Positions 36,599 through 46,885 of a stretch of DNA of 64,000 nucleotides are shown here, piece by piece. Numbering within the stretch: position 1 is the stretch's first letter; each line of letters opens with the position of its first letter. The stretch comes from Heterorhizobium halophytocola (lineage in GTDB: Bacteria; Pseudomonadota; Alphaproteobacteria; Rhizobiales; Rhizobiaceae): positions 186,001-250,000 of the forward strand of contig NZ_JAGGJU010000003.1 in NCBI RefSeq assembly GCF_017873095.1. Direction: 5' to 3'. The translations under genes and the position numbers were made by a program. The notes below the pieces were generated by a model that ran no database searches, was not told where the DNA came from, and saw only the letters and a program-made list of their open reading frames with translations.

Positions 36599-37789
36599 TC
36601 AGGCCGTTCTGGCGAGTTGCCGCATGCCGGCAAGCGACAGGCTCGCCAGCACGACGATCGCGGCGCCATAGATATAGGTGACCAGGGCAAGCCCGATATG
36701 CGGGGCGGCAAGGCCGGCGGCGATCGCCGGCAGCGAGAAGGCCAGATAGCTTTCGACGAAGAAGGTCGACAGTAGGGCAGCGCGGTCGTTCTGGTCGGCG
36801 AGCGGCAGGACGATGCGCAGGATGGCGCCGAAATTGCCGCCGAAGCCGAAGCCGGCAATCACCGTTCCGGCAAACATCAGGCCGACCTGATGCTCCGCGA
36901 CGGCTGTCAGGGTCGTCGCAACCCCGAGAATCAGCGCCAGCGAGCCACCAGCCAGAACCCGCGTCGGGCGTGTGCCGCGGGTGGCAAGACCGGTGATCAG
37001 GGCCGACAGCATCAGCGCCGACACGACGCCGCCGCCGACAAAGACGCTCTTGTTGCCGGTCGCCGCACTGACGAGGCTCGGCATCAGCGACAGATAGAAG
37101 CCGCCAAGCGCCCAGCCGGCGATATTGACCGGCGTCACCCGCATCAGCGTGGCGAAGACCGAGGCCGGGACGGCGATGCGCGGCTTCAGCGACGCAAGGG
37201 CGCCGGCCTTTCGCGTGATGGTTTCGGGAATGGCGACAAGGGCAAGGGCCTCAAGCGTAATGACGGCAAGCAGCACGCCATAGACCAGATGCATCGGATA
37301 GGGCGCATAGGTGACGAGCACGGCAGACAGCAGCGTGCCGATCATCAGGCCGAGAAAAGCGCCGGTGCTGTTGAGCACCGGTCCGCGCTTGGGATCGGCG
37401 TCGAGAATCTGGGCGCCAAGCGCGGGAATGGCGATGCCGGTGCCGAGACCCTGCAGGAAGCGGGCAAGGATCAGCATGTCTGCACCATCGGCGAGAAGAA
37501 AGGCGGCAAGCGCCGCGACATTGATCGCCAGGCTCGCGACGATCACCGGCTTGCGGCCGAGATAGTCCGACAGGCTGCCGAAGAACAGAAGGCCGAGCAG
37601 CAGGCTGACCACGTAAGCGGCGAAGATCACCGTCAGTGTCAGCGCCGAGAAGCCGAAGGCCTGCTGGTAGAGATGGTAGAGCGGCGTCGGCGCGCCGCTG
37701 ACGGTGTAGAAGGTGACCGTTGTGGCAAAGCCGAACGGGGCGACGCGCGCGAGCGCGGCGGATCGCAGATCAGGATGGGAGGCGGACAT
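36599..37789 (-). CDS. Major facilitator superfamily transporter (second)
   Basis: A 396-residue twelve-helix MFS protein with FGSLSDYLGRKPV in loop 2-3 and RFLQGLGTGIAIPALGAQ in helix 4, an arrangement common in drug and aromatic-compound exporters. It is divergent from a TetR-family gene, which likely represses it. Its product and the regulator form a typical efflux module. Confidence 0.87.
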   Translation of the reverse strand: MSASHPDLRSAALARVAPFGFATTVTFYTVSGAPTPLYHLYQQAFGFSALTLTVIFAAYVVSLLLGLLFFGSLSDYLGRKPVIVASLAINVAALAAFLLADGADMLILARFLQGLGTGIAIPALGAQILDADPKRGPVLNSTGAFLGLMIGTLLSAVLVTYAPYPMHLVYGVLLAVITLEALALVAIPETITRKAGALASLKPRIAVPASVFATLMRVTPVNIAGWALGGFYLSLMPSLVSAATGNKSVFVGGGVVSALMLSALITGLATRGTRPTRVLAGGSLALILGVATTLTAVAEHQVGLMFAGTVIAGFGFGGNFGAILRIVLPLADQNDRAALLSTFFVESYLAFSLPAIAAGLAAPHIGLALVTYIYGAAIVVLASLSLAGMRQLARTA

Positions 37790-37805
37790 GAATCGGATCC
37801 TTAAA

Positions 37806-37864
37806 GCAAAGAATTTGCGTTAAGTACATAGGCCTGTTTTGTCTTAATGCAACATATTTGCGTT
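37806..37864. promoter_or_regulatory. Probable TetR operator region
   Basis: Between the divergent MFS and TetR genes, TTGCGTTAAG (37815-37824) and CTTAATGCAA (37843-37852) form an inverted repeat with one mismatch. TTTGCGTT is repeated directly at 37814 and 37857, and GCAAAGAATTTGC (37806-37818) is a small palindrome. The AT-rich setting also suits the two promoters. Binding by the neighbouring regulator is inferred. Confidence 0.5.
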
Positions 37865-37922
37865 TATGTCTTTCAAATAATCAGGCCATGGGCCACATAG
37901 GGGGTAACAACAGACAAAGGAC

Positions 37923-38492
37923 ATGGCGATGGCCAAGGTGATGATCCGTCAGGGCGGGCGCAGTGCCCGCATCCAGGAAGCCGTGCACAAGGCGGTTCGT
38001 GAACTGCTGGGCGAGATCGACCGCACCGAGATCAGTGTGCCGATGCTGGCCGAGCGGGCCGGCGTCACGCCGTCGACAATTTACCGCCGCTGGGGCGACC
38101 TGTCCGAAGTGCTGGCCGACGTCGCCTCGGAACGGATGCGCCCGCAGACGGAGCCTGCCGATACCGGCTCGGCGCTTGGCGATGTGGAGGCCTGGGCCCG
38201 GCAATATGCCGAGGAGATGGCGACGCCGGTGGGGCGCCAGATGTACGCCGATCTCTTCACCCGCTCGGGTGAAAGCGCCTATTCGTGCCGCTGCTGCGAA
38301 TATACCCGCCAGCAGCTGGAGATCCTGCAGGCGCGTGCCCTGGCGCGGGGCGAGGCGGGGTTTGACATCGGCGAGGTCGAAGACCGTGTTCTCGCCCCGA
38401 TCGTCTATCACCTGCTGATGGGCGACCGCGACGTCACGCCGGATTATTGCACCGACCTGGTCGGCGCCGTCACCTCGCTGCCGCGACCATAG
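37923..38492 (+). CDS. TetR-family transcriptional regulator
   Basis: A 189-residue regulator with an N-terminal helix-turn-helix (PMLAERAGVTPSTIYRRWGDLSEVLADV, about 40-67) and a TetR-type C-terminal ligand domain containing the unusual cysteine cluster SCRCCEYTRQQ. The start could be the first or third codon (ATGGCGATGGCC). It is divergent from the second MFS gene and probably controls it. Confidence 0.9.
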   Translation: MAMAKVMIRQGGRSARIQEAVHKAVRELLGEIDRTEISVPMLAERAGVTPSTIYRRWGDLSEVLADVASERMRPQTEPADTGSALGDVEAWARQYAEEMATPVGRQMYADLFTRSGESAYSCRCCEYTRQQLEILQARALARGEAGFDIGEVEDRVLAPIVYHLLMGDRDVTPDYCTDLVGAVTSLPRP

Positions 38493-38504
38493 GCCGGTGC
38501 CGGT

Positions 38505-39308
38505 TCAGGCGAGATCCAGCAGCAGGGCGCAGTGGTCGGACACTTCCGGCGTCGCCACCACCTCGAAGCGCTGCACGTCGACAGCGTCATTGACCAGCAT
38601 GTAGTCGGCAAAACGGCCGGCCTTCGTGTAGTAGCCGGTGCGCGTACCGGAAAAGCCGCCTGTGGTCACCAGATCGCGCAGCCCGAGGGAGGCGAGCACG
38701 CCGAATGTGTCGCTCTCCGGCAGCAGGTTGAAATCGCCGCAGACGACCAGCCGATCGCCGTCCTGACAAAGCGCCTCGATGAGCGCCTTCAGCTTGATCG
38801 CCTGCGCCTGTCGTGCCGGCGTGTCGTGCTTGCCCTGCGGATCGCGCAGCCCATGCAGGTGGACGACGCTGACATGGACGTCTGTCTCGTGGGCGTAGAT
38901 GCGCAGACCATGGGCATTGCGGGACCGCGGATGGTCACCGAAGCCGTCGGCCGAATAGCTGCCGTGGATGAAATCGAGCACGCTGCCGACCACCGGGATC
39001 GTGTCGCGCACGAATGTCGCAAGGCCGAAGAATTGCGGGCAGGGCGTGTCACCATCCAGCAGTTCGCCGCGGGCCGTCGGATAGAAACCGCCACGGTGGT
39101 CCGGCAAAACGGTGGCAATCTCGTCATAAAGTCTCGCGCGCTGCTGCAATTCGACCGTGCCGTCGCGATAGGTCAGCCACTCGGTCTCTGCCGCCGGTGC
39201 CTGCGCCACTTCCTGCAGGCAGTAGATGTCGGCATCGACCCGGCGCAGATAATCGAGCAACGGCGCATGCAGCATGCCGCCCCAGACGTTGAGGGATAGA
39301 ATTCGCAT
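38505..39308 (-). CDS. Endonuclease/exonuclease/phosphatase-family protein
   Basis: A 267-residue DNase I-like fold protein. Landmarks are LSLNVWGG at the start, DIYCLQEV (metal-binding Glu), VSVVHLHG, VVCGDFNLLPES and the terminal SDHCALLLDL with the catalytic His. Such proteins hydrolyse phosphodiesters or phosphate monoesters; the substrate here is unknown. ATG 39308 follows an AGGGGGC stretch. The upstream in-frame extension to 39662 overlaps sthA and is a shadow. Confidence 0.85.
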   Translation of the reverse strand: MRILSLNVWGGMLHAPLLDYLRRVDADIYCLQEVAQAPAAETEWLTYRDGTVELQQRARLYDEIATVLPDHRGGFYPTARGELLDGDTPCPQFFGLATFVRDTIPVVGSVLDFIHGSYSADGFGDHPRSRNAHGLRIYAHETDVHVSVVHLHGLRDPQGKHDTPARQAQAIKLKALIEALCQDGDRLVVCGDFNLLPESDTFGVLASLGLRDLVTTGGFSGTRTGYYTKAGRFADYMLVNDAVDVQRFEVVATPEVSDHCALLLDLA

Positions 39309-39364
39309 CACGCCCCCTGGCGTTTCCGGCAGACCTGAGACGGGCCTGCCGGTTTGCGGTGAGA

Positions 39365-40780
39365 CTACTCCGCCGCCTTTTCCTCTTCCAGTTCGCCCAT
39401 CCGGTTCCACGCGTCGAGACCGGCGATCTTGTAGGCCTCGGCAAGCGTCGGGAAGTTGAACGTGTTCTCGACGAAATACTCGACCGTGCCTTTGAGGTTC
39501 AGCACCGCCTGGCCGATATGCACCAGTTCGGTCGCGCCCTCGCCGACGATATGAACGCCGAGCAGCCGATGGGTCTTCAGCGAGAAGATCATCTTCAGCA
39601 TGCCGGTGTCGAGGCCCATGATATGGCCGCGCGAGGTCTCGCGGAAATGCGCGATGCCGCATTCATAGGGAATGCCGCGCTGGGTCACTTCCTCTTCCGA
39701 CATGCCGCAGGTGGAGATTTCCGGCACGGCATAGATGCCATAGGGGAAATACTGCGGCGGTTCGCGGGCCGGTGCGTTGACCGCGTGGCGGGCGGCGATC
39801 CGGCCCTGTTCCATCGAGGTCGAGGCCAGCGCCGGGAAGCCGACGATGTCGCCTGCGGCATAGATGCCGGGGATATCGGTCTGGAAGGTTTCCGGATCGA
39901 CCTTGATGCGTCCACGCTTGTCCGGCACGAGGCCGATGGCCTCCAGATTGAGGGTCTCCGTGGCGCCGGAGCGGCCGGCGGCATAGAGCACCATTTCCGC
40001 GTTCAGCACCCGGCCATTGGCGAGCGTCACCCGGCATTTGCCGCTGACCTCCTTCTCGATGCTGTCGATCGTCTGGCCGAAGATCAGCTTCATGTTGCGG
40101 TCGCGCAATTGATAGGAGAAGTCGTCGACGATCTCCTTGTCGATGAAGTCGAGCATGGTGTCGCGGCCCTCGACCACGGTCACCGTGGTGTCGAGCGCGG
40201 AAAAGATCGTGGCATATTCGATGCCGATGACCCCGGCGCCGATGACGACCATCGAGCGCGGCAGCTTCTTGATTTCCAGCAGTTCGTCGCTGTCGATGAT
40301 CGATTCGCCGTCGAAGGGGATGTTGTCGGGGCGGTAGGGCTTGGTGCCGACAGCCAGCAGGATCGACCCGCCCTTGGCGTGCAGCACCTCGCCGTCATCC
40401 TTCTCGATCTCGATGGTCTTGGCATCGACGAATTTGGCGCTGCCGCGGATCTGATGCACGCGGTTGCGTGAAAACTGGTGCTCCAGCACGTCGACTTCGT
40501 GGTCGAGCGTGATCAACAGGCGGCGACGCAGATCGTCGATCGAGATTTCCTGCTTGACCCGGTAGCCGCGGCCGTAGAAGCCGCGCTCGCGCCAGCCGGT
40601 CAGGTTGAGCGCGGTCTCGCGCAGGGTCTTGGATGGGATCGTGCCGGTATGGACGGAGACGCCGCCCACCCGCCGGCCGCGTTCGACCACGAGCACCTGC
40701 TTGTCGAGCTTTGCCGCCTGGATCGCTGCGCGCCGACCTGCGGGTCCGCTGCCGATCACGATCAAATCATACTGGTTCAT
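39365..40780 (-). CDS. sthA: Soluble pyridine nucleotide transhydrogenase
   Basis: A 471-residue flavoprotein related to dihydrolipoamide dehydrogenase. It has the FAD loop GSGPAG (10-15), GTIPSKTLRE (46-55) at the position where disulfide reductases carry their redox Cys pair, and the NAD loop VIGAGVIGIEYATIF. Missing cysteines fit SthA, which moves hydride between NADPH and NAD. ATG 40780 has GGGA seven bases upstream. Confidence 0.92.
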   Translation of the reverse strand: MNQYDLIVIGSGPAGRRAAIQAAKLDKQVLVVERGRRVGGVSVHTGTIPSKTLRETALNLTGWRERGFYGRGYRVKQEISIDDLRRRLLITLDHEVDVLEHQFSRNRVHQIRGSAKFVDAKTIEIEKDDGEVLHAKGGSILLAVGTKPYRPDNIPFDGESIIDSDELLEIKKLPRSMVVIGAGVIGIEYATIFSALDTTVTVVEGRDTMLDFIDKEIVDDFSYQLRDRNMKLIFGQTIDSIEKEVSGKCRVTLANGRVLNAEMVLYAAGRSGATETLNLEAIGLVPDKRGRIKVDPETFQTDIPGIYAAGDIVGFPALASTSMEQGRIAARHAVNAPAREPPQYFPYGIYAVPEISTCGMSEEEVTQRGIPYECGIAHFRETSRGHIMGLDTGMLKMIFSLKTHRLLGVHIVGEGATELVHIGQAVLNLKGTVEYFVENTFNFPTLAEAYKIAGLDAWNRMGELEEEKAAE

Positions 40781-41044
40781 AGTCTGTCCCGTTTGCATGG
40801 GGTGAGTGAATGCCGCGCCGTGGCCGCTCGTCCGGCGCCAGAATAGCGCCTCAGTCTAACTGTTTCGTTATCGCACTGCGGCAAGACATGAGAAAGGCGA
40901 TGACGGCAAGAATTGCTGCACCGCCGGCCGCGCGCCGCGGCGGCCCCGGAGCGCGGGAGAGGCCTCCGCGGAAAACCGCTGGACGTCCCTCGATATCCCG
41001 ATATATGCCGGAGAGGCGAGGGCATGAAAGGGAACTGAGACACG

Positions 41045-41779
41045 ATGGCAATTCCTTATATGCTTCTAACCGGAGCCAGCCGCGGCATAGGCCATGCGAC
41101 GGTCAAGCTGTTTCAGGCGCATGGCTGGCGCATCCTGACCGTCTCCCGCCAGCCGTTTTCCGAGGAATGCCGCTGGCCGACGGCCCGGGAAAGCCATATC
41201 CAGGCCGATCTCGGCGATCTCTCCAGCATTGACGACCTGGCCGAAGAGGTCCGCTCGCGCCTGCCGGACGGCAAGCTTGCAGCCTTGGTCAACAATGCCG
41301 GCATCTCGCCCAAGGGCTCCGACGGCGCCCGGCTCGGGGTCAGGGAGACGGATGCTGCCACCTGGACGCATGTGCTTAATGTCAATCTGGTGTCCATTGC
41401 GCTGCTGGCGCGAGCGCTGATGCCGCAATTGCAGGCGGCCAAGGGCTCGATCGTCAACGTCACCTCGATTGCCGGTTCGCGCGTCCACCCCTTCGCCGGC
41501 GTTGCCTATGCCGCCTCCAAGGCCGGGCTCGCGTCGCTGACCCGCGAACTCGCCCATGAATTCGGCCCTCTCGGCATCCGCTCCAACGCCATCGCGCCGG
41601 GGGAGATCGACACCGCGATCCTGTCGCCGGGAACAGATGATCTGGTCGCGGCCGAGGTTCCGCTCGGCCGGCTTGGAACGACGCAGGAGGTGGCCGAGAC
41701 CATCTTCTTCCTCTGCTCCGGCCCGTCCTCGTACATCAACGGCGCCCAGATCCACATCAATGGCGGCCAGCATGTCTGA
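41045..41779 (+). CDS. SDR-family oxidoreductase (upstream of aminotransferase)
   Basis: A 244-residue classical SDR with LTGASRGIGHAT (about 8-19), NNAGISP, the Ser in NVTSIAGS and YAASKAG as the catalytic Tyr/Lys. It ends with the usual HINGGQHV. Substrate is unknown. The class III aminotransferase starts 77 bases downstream on the same strand, so both may act on one amino compound and its carbonyl product. Confidence 0.88.
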   Translation: MAIPYMLLTGASRGIGHATVKLFQAHGWRILTVSRQPFSEECRWPTARESHIQADLGDLSSIDDLAEEVRSRLPDGKLAALVNNAGISPKGSDGARLGVRETDAATWTHVLNVNLVSIALLARALMPQLQAAKGSIVNVTSIAGSRVHPFAGVAYAASKAGLASLTRELAHEFGPLGIRSNAIAPGEIDTAILSPGTDDLVAAEVPLGRLGTTQEVAETIFFLCSGPSSYINGAQIHINGGQHV

Positions 41780-41855
41780 GCCGGGCCATGTCCTCGGCCG
41801 CGCGGCCGCCTGAATCCGTTTCCATTTCCCGCCTTTGCAGCAGAGGAGCAGCACC

Positions 41856-43208
41856 ATGACCGTCATGCCGAATTCCACCGAAGGCCGCGACATCGCCTAT
41901 CAGATGCATCCCAACGTCAATCTGCGCAAATACGAGAAATCCGGCGGACTGGTGATCGAGCGCGGCGAGGGCATCTATGTCTTCGACAGCAGCGGCAAGC
42001 GCTATATCGAGGGTCTTGCCGGTCTCTGGTCGGTGGCACTCGGCTTCGGCGAAAAACGTCTGGCCGAAGTCGCCAAGGCGCAAATGGAGAAGCTGCCCTA
42101 TTATCACACCTTCGCCTACAAGACGCATGGACCCTCGGTCGACCTCGCCGAAATGCTGATCCAGCTGGCGCCGGTGCCGATGTCCAAGGTGCATTTCACC
42201 TCGTCGGGCTCCGAGGCCAACGATCTCGTCGCCAAGATGGTCTGGTACCGGTCGAATGCGCTGGGGCAGAAGGACAAGAAGAAGATCATCGGCCGGATCA
42301 AGGGCTATCACGGCGTCACCATCGCCTCGGCCTCGATCACCGGCCTGCCGCGCAACCACGAAAGCTTCGACCTGCCGCTGGACCGGATGCTGCACACGTC
42401 CTGCCCGTCCTTCGTCCATTTCGGCGAAGACGGCGAAAGCGAAGCCGATTTCACCGCCCGCATGCTGAAGGATCTGGAGGACCTGATCCTGCGCGAGGGC
42501 CCCGAAACTGTCGCCGCCTTCTGGGGCGAACCGGTAATGGGCGCCGGCGGCGTTCTGGTGCCGCCAGCCGGCTATTGGGCGGGCGTGCAGGCCATCCTGA
42601 AGCAATACGACATCCTCCTGGTGGTCGACGAGGTCATCTGCGGCTTTGGCCGCACCGGCACCCTGTTTGCCTGCGAACGCTTCGGCATCGCCCCGGATGC
42701 GCTGGTGCTCTCCAAGCAGATCTCGTCGTCCTACATGCCGTTGTCGGCGATCCTGCTGAACGACAAGTTCTACCAGCCGATCGCAGACGAGTCGGACCGG
42801 ATCGGGTCGTTCGGGCATGGCTACACGGCATCCGGCCACCCGGTCGCCACCGCCGTCGGCCTGGAAAACGTCAAGATCATCCTGGAGCGCGACCTGGTCG
42901 GCAATGTGCAGCGGCTGGAAGGACAGTTTCTCGACGGGCTTGCCAAGCTGGCCGGGCATCCGCTGGTCGCCTCGTCGCGCGGCGTCGGCTTGCTGGGGGC
43001 GCTGGAGATCAAGCCCTGGGCGGGAACGGCCAGCGGGGATGCGGCGACCGCCGTGCAGGCGGCCGTCCAGGATGCGGGCGTCATCACCCGCAATATCGGC
43101 GAATCGATCTGCTTCTGCCCGCCGCTGATCATCACGGGCGAGCAGATCGACGACATGTTCGCCGGCGTCGGCAAGGGTCTCGACGCGGCGGCCGCTGCTC
43201 GCGGCTGA
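41856..43208 (+). CDS. Class III (omega) aminotransferase
   Basis: A 450-residue PLP enzyme of the aspartate aminotransferase family, class III subgroup. The PLP Lys is Lys287 ([16 protein letters not shown]), Asp258 ([13 protein letters not shown]) contacts the pyridine ring, and [11 protein letters not shown] binds phosphate. Members transfer amino groups between diamines, beta-alanine or aromatic amines and pyruvate. The exact substrate is not readable. ATG 41856 has GAGGAG seven bases upstream. Confidence 0.9.
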   Translation: MTVMPNSTEGRDIAYQMHPNVNLRKYEKSGGLVIERGEGIYVFDSSGKRYIEGLAGLWSVALGFGEKRLAEVAKAQMEKLPYYHTFAYKTHGPSVDLAEMLIQLAPVPMSKVHFTSSGSEANDLVAKMVWYRSNALGQKDKKKIIGRIKGYHGVTIASASITGLPRNHESFDLPLDRMLHTSCPSFVHFGEDGESEADFTARMLKDLEDLILREGPETVAAFWGEPVMGAGGVLVPPAGYWAGVQAILKQYDILLVVDEVICGFGRTGTLFACERFGIAPDALVLSKQISSSYMPLSAILLNDKFYQPIADESDRIGSFGHGYTASGHPVATAVGLENVKIILERDLVGNVQRLEGQFLDGLAKLAGHPLVASSRGVGLLGALEIKPWAGTASGDAATAVQAAVQDAGVITRNIGESICFCPPLIITGEQIDDMFAGVGKGLDAAAAARG

Positions 43209-43259
43209 TAGGTCAGGCAGGGCAACAAACCGGCGGATTGCCGGCGTCAGGGTCGAAAG

Positions 43260-43295
43260 AGAGCCGCATTCCGTGCCATAGATGCGGCTCTTTCC
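43260..43295 (+). terminator. Intrinsic terminator after the aminotransferase
   Basis: AGAGCCGCAT and ATGCGGCTCT form a perfect 10-bp stem with a 12-base loop, followed by TTTCC. It separates the aminotransferase from recQ, whose start is only 15 bases after it. Confidence 0.65.
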
Positions 43296-43309
43296 ACGAA
43301 AGCGATTCC

Positions 43310-45172
43310 ATGCCGCAGTTGCAAGACCGTATCGATCCTGTTTTTGACCGCAAAGGGGTGAAGAACCCGCTTGCGGTGTTGAACGAGGTCTATGGCTATC
43401 CGGCCTTTCGCGGCAAACAGGCAGCAGTGGTCGAGCAGGTGGTGGCGGGCGGCGACGCCGTCGTGCTGTTTCCGACCGGTGCCGGCAAGTCGCTCTGCTT
43501 CCAGATCCCCGCTCTTTGCCGCGATGGCGTCGGCATCGTCGTCTCGCCGCTGATCGCCCTGATGCGCGATCAGGTCGAGGCGCTGAAACAGCTCGGCGTG
43601 CGGGCGGCCGCGCTGAACTCGACGCTGACCCGCGAGGAGTTTCTCGACATTCGCCGGGCGATCGCGGACGGCGAGCTCGATCTTCTCTACGTGACGCCCG
43701 AGCGCATCGTCACCCCTGGCTTCCGCGACACGATCGGCAATGCCAGGATCGCGCTGTTTGCCATCGACGAGGCGCATTGCGTCTCTCAGTGGGGCCATGA
43801 TTTCCGCCCGGAATACCGCGAACTGGGGCGGCTTGCCGAAGACTATCCGGGCGTGCCGCGGCTGGCGCTGACCGCGACCGCAGATCCGCATACCCGCGAC
43901 GACATCATCGAGCGGCTGGGGCTTGGCGGGGCCGAGGTGTTCACCACCTCCTTCGACCGGCCGAATATCGCCTACGAGATCGTCGAGCGCGACCAGCCGC
44001 GCCAGCAGCTGTTGCGCTTCCTGTCCGGCCACAAGGGCGAAAGCGGTATCGTCTACTGCCTGTCGCGCGCCAAGGTCGAGGACACAGCCGAATGGCTGGA
44101 CAAGCAGGGCATTCGCGCGCTGCCATACCATGCCGGCATGGACCGCCAGAAGCGTGATGCCCACCAGGGTGCCTTCCTGAAGGAAGAGGACCTCTGCCTG
44201 GTCGCGACCGTCGCCTTCGGCATGGGTATCGACAAGCCGAATGTGCGCTATGTCGCCCATCTCGACCTGCCGGGCTCGGTCGAGGCCTATTACCAGGAGA
44301 CGGGCAGGGCGGGGCGTGACGGGCTGCCCTCCGATGTCTGGATGGCCTATGGCATGGCCGATGTGATCCAGCGCGGCCGGATGATCGACGACGGCAAGTC
44401 AACAGACGAGATCAAGCGGGTGGAGCGGGCCAAGCTGAATGCGCTGCTGGCGATCTGCGAGACGCCGGGTTGTCGGCGCCAGGCGATCCTGGCCCATTTC
44501 GGCGAATCCCATGCCGGCAATTGCGGCAATTGCGACACCTGCCTGAAGCCGGTCGACACCTGGGACGGAACCGAGGCCGCGATCAAGGCCCTGGCCGCCA
44601 TCTACCGCACCGGCGAACGTTTCGGCGCCGGCCATCTGATCGACGTGCTGCTCGGCAACGAGACGGAGCGCACGCGGCGCTTCGGCCATGCCGACATGCC
44701 GGTCTTCGGCGCCGGCAAGGATCTGCCGGCCAAGACCTGGCAATCGGTCTACCGCCAGCTTCTGGCGGCCGGCCTCGTGACCGTCGATCACGCCGCTTAT
44801 GGTGCGTTGAAACTGGATGCCGAGGCCGCCCGCGCGGTCTTCCGGCATGAGCGCGAAGTGAAGTTTCGTATCGACCGCCCGACCAAGGGCAAGGCGGCGC
44901 GGGCGGCCTCGCCCCGCGCGTCGATGGCCAAGGCGTCGCTGGACGAGGCCGATGCCGAACTGTTCGAGGCCTTGCGCATGGCGCGGCTGGAAATCGCCAG
45001 GGAATTGTCGGTGCCGCCCTATGTGGTGTTCAACGACGCCACGCTGGTTGCCTTTGCCACCGAGCGCCCGATGGACGAGGAAGAACTGCTCGGCATATCC
45101 GGCGTCGGGCAGTCCAAACTCGAGCGCTACGGCGACGCTTTCCTCAAGGTCATTCGCGATAACAGCCGGTAG
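43310..45172 (+). CDS. recQ: ATP-dependent DNA helicase RecQ
   Basis: A 620-residue 3'-5' helicase acting in recombination repair and replication restart. Walker A is PTGAGKS (55-61), the DEAH box is at 153-156, and helicase motif VI is [12 protein letters not shown]. The RecQ-specific zinc domain shows a Cys cluster (CETPGC and CGNCDTC), then winged-helix and HRDC (about 535-610) domains. ATG 43310 begins just past the terminator; the frame upstream overlaps the aminotransferase and is not real. Confidence 0.95.
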   Translation: MPQLQDRIDPVFDRKGVKNPLAVLNEVYGYPAFRGKQAAVVEQVVAGGDAVVLFPTGAGKSLCFQIPALCRDGVGIVVSPLIALMRDQVEALKQLGVRAAALNSTLTREEFLDIRRAIADGELDLLYVTPERIVTPGFRDTIGNARIALFAIDEAHCVSQWGHDFRPEYRELGRLAEDYPGVPRLALTATADPHTRDDIIERLGLGGAEVFTTSFDRPNIAYEIVERDQPRQQLLRFLSGHKGESGIVYCLSRAKVEDTAEWLDKQGIRALPYHAGMDRQKRDAHQGAFLKEEDLCLVATVAFGMGIDKPNVRYVAHLDLPGSVEAYYQETGRAGRDGLPSDVWMAYGMADVIQRGRMIDDGKSTDEIKRVERAKLNALLAICETPGCRRQAILAHFGESHAGNCGNCDTCLKPVDTWDGTEAAIKALAAIYRTGERFGAGHLIDVLLGNETERTRRFGHADMPVFGAGKDLPAKTWQSVYRQLLAAGLVTVDHAAYGALKLDAEAARAVFRHEREVKFRIDRPTKGKAARAASPRASMAKASLDEADAELFEALRMARLEIARELSVPPYVVFNDATLVAFATERPMDEEELLGISGVGQSKLERYGDAFLKVIRDNSR

Positions 45173-45183
45173 CGCCGGACGAA

Positions 45184-46020
45184 TCAGATCAGCCGCAGCC
45201 CCTTCAGGCTGGCATGGCCGTCCTTGCCGATGATGATGTGGTCGTGGACGGTGATGCCGAGCGGCTTGGCGGTGTCGATGATCATCTTCGTCATCTCGAT
45301 ATCGGCGCGCGACGGGGTCGGATCGCCGCTCGGATGGTTGTGCACGAGGATGATCGCCGTCGATGACAGCTCCAGCGCCCGCTTGACCACCTCGCGGGTA
45401 TAGACCGGCGTATGGTCGACGGTGCCACGGCCCTGCACCTCGTCGGCGATCAGGCCGTTGCGCTTGTCGAGAAAGAGGATGCGGAACTGTTCGCGCTCTT
45501 CATAGGCCATCGCCGCATGACAGTAGTCGATCACCGAGGACCAGGAGGACAGTACCTGCTTGCCCTGCAGCTCGCTTTTCAGCATGCGGTGGGCGACGGC
45601 GCCGATCAGCTTCAGGTCACCGGCGACCGTCTCGCCGATGCCGCTGATCTCGGTCAAAAGCGATGCCTTGGCACCGATCACGCCGCCAAGCGTGCCGAAG
45701 CGGGCGATCAGCGCCTTGGCGATCGGCTTGGTGTCGCGGCGCGGAATGAGCCGGAAGAGCAGCAGTTCCAGGAGCTCGTAATCGGCCAGCGCCGTATCGC
45801 CATTGTCGCGGAAGCGCTGGCGCAGGCGGTCGCGGTGGCCGTGGTAGTGTTCGGTGCCGCCGGCGTTTTCGGTCGCCGACTGGACCTTGCGCGCCTTGTG
45901 CGGTTGATCGGCGAAAAAGCCGCGCTCGTCGGCGGCCTCCGTCACGTCCTCCGTTTGCGATGGCTCCAGATCGGGATCGGTGTCGCCGAATTCGGGAAAG
46001 TCGCGGGGAGGTCTCGCCAT
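45184..46020 (-). CDS. radC: RadC/JAB-domain protein
   Basis: A 278-residue RadC protein. Helix-hairpin-helix sequence lies near 124-135 ([12 protein letters not shown]). The JAMM metal motif is complete: His227 and His229 in HNHPSG and Asp240, with SRAD. Members are isopeptidase/nuclease-like; the earlier DNA-repair role is now doubted. The first 55 residues are an acidic extension. It starts only three bases after the map stop on the minus strand. Confidence 0.93.
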   Translation of the reverse strand: MARPPRDFPEFGDTDPDLEPSQTEDVTEAADERGFFADQPHKARKVQSATENAGGTEHYHGHRDRLRQRFRDNGDTALADYELLELLLFRLIPRRDTKPIAKALIARFGTLGGVIGAKASLLTEISGIGETVAGDLKLIGAVAHRMLKSELQGKQVLSSWSSVIDYCHAAMAYEEREQFRILFLDKRNGLIADEVQGRGTVDHTPVYTREVVKRALELSSTAIILVHNHPSGDPTPSRADIEMTKMIIDTAKPLGITVHDHIIIGKDGHASLKGLRLI

Positions 46021-46023
46021 GTC

Positions 46024-46860
46024 TTATCCTTGCAGCGGTGGCAGGCCCGGTCTGTCGAGGCCACCGGGCGATAGGGTGAAGATCTCGCAGCCATCGGCCG
46101 TGACACCGACCGTGTGCTCGTATTGGGCGGTGAGGGAGCGGTCCCGGGTGACGGCGGTCCAGCCATCCGACAGGACTTTGACATGCGGCTTGCCGAGATT
46201 GATCATCGGCTCGATGGTGAAGATCATCCCTTCGCGCATTTCCGGGCCCTCGTCGGCGCGTCCGTAGTGCAGGATGTTCGGCGAATCATGGAACAGCTGC
46301 CCCACGCCATGGCCGCAGAAGTCGCGCACCACCGAGCAGCGCTCCGCCTCTGCAAAGGTCTGGATGGCTTCGCCGATGGCGCCGGTGCGCGCGCCCGGCC
46401 TGACGGCCGCGATGCCACGCGTCAGGCATTCATAGGTGACTTCCATCAGCCGTTCGGCGGCCCGCTTTACCGTGCCGACCGGATACATCCGGCTCGAATC
46501 GCCGTGCCAGCCATTGAGGATGAAGGTGACGTCGATATTGACGATATCGCCTTCGCGCAGCGGCTTGTCGTCGGGCATGCCGTGGCAGACGACATGGTTG
46601 ATCGAGGTGCAGACGGAATATTTGTAGCCGCGATAATTGAGCGTTGCCGGCAATGCGCCATTGTCCGCGCCGAATTCGAAGACGAAACGGTCGATCGCGT
46701 TGGTCGTCACGCCCGGCTTGACGATGTCGGCCAGCGCATCGAGGCAGCGTGCCGTCAGCTGGCAGGCCTGGCGCATGCCCTCGAAGGCCTCGGGCCCGTA
46801 AAGTCGGATCGCACCGGTATTCTTCGGGGGCGCCGTGGCCGCGTCGATATAGTTGACCAT
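46024..46860 (-). CDS. map: Methionine aminopeptidase (type I)
   Basis: A 278-residue pita-bread metalloprotease removing N-terminal Met from new proteins. All five metal ligands are present, Asp110, Asp121, His184, Glu217 and Glu248, with His93 (VVCHGMP) at the substrate site. It lies in a tight sfsA-map-radC array (gaps of 25 and 3 bases), which is probably one transcript. Confidence 0.96.
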   Translation of the reverse strand: MVNYIDAATAPPKNTGAIRLYGPEAFEGMRQACQLTARCLDALADIVKPGVTTNAIDRFVFEFGADNGALPATLNYRGYKYSVCTSINHVVCHGMPDDKPLREGDIVNIDVTFILNGWHGDSSRMYPVGTVKRAAERLMEVTYECLTRGIAAVRPGARTGAIGEAIQTFAEAERCSVVRDFCGHGVGQLFHDSPNILHYGRADEGPEMREGMIFTIEPMINLGKPHVKVLSDGWTAVTRDRSLTAQYEHTVGVTADGCEIFTLSPGGLDRPGLPPLQG

Positions 46861-46885
46861 TGCAATGCCTTCGTGTGGATGGACG

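Noticed and set aside
42575..43309. Upstream extension of the recQ frame
   Set aside because: It overlaps the aminotransferase gene in another frame and crosses a terminator; RecQ homology starts at 43310.
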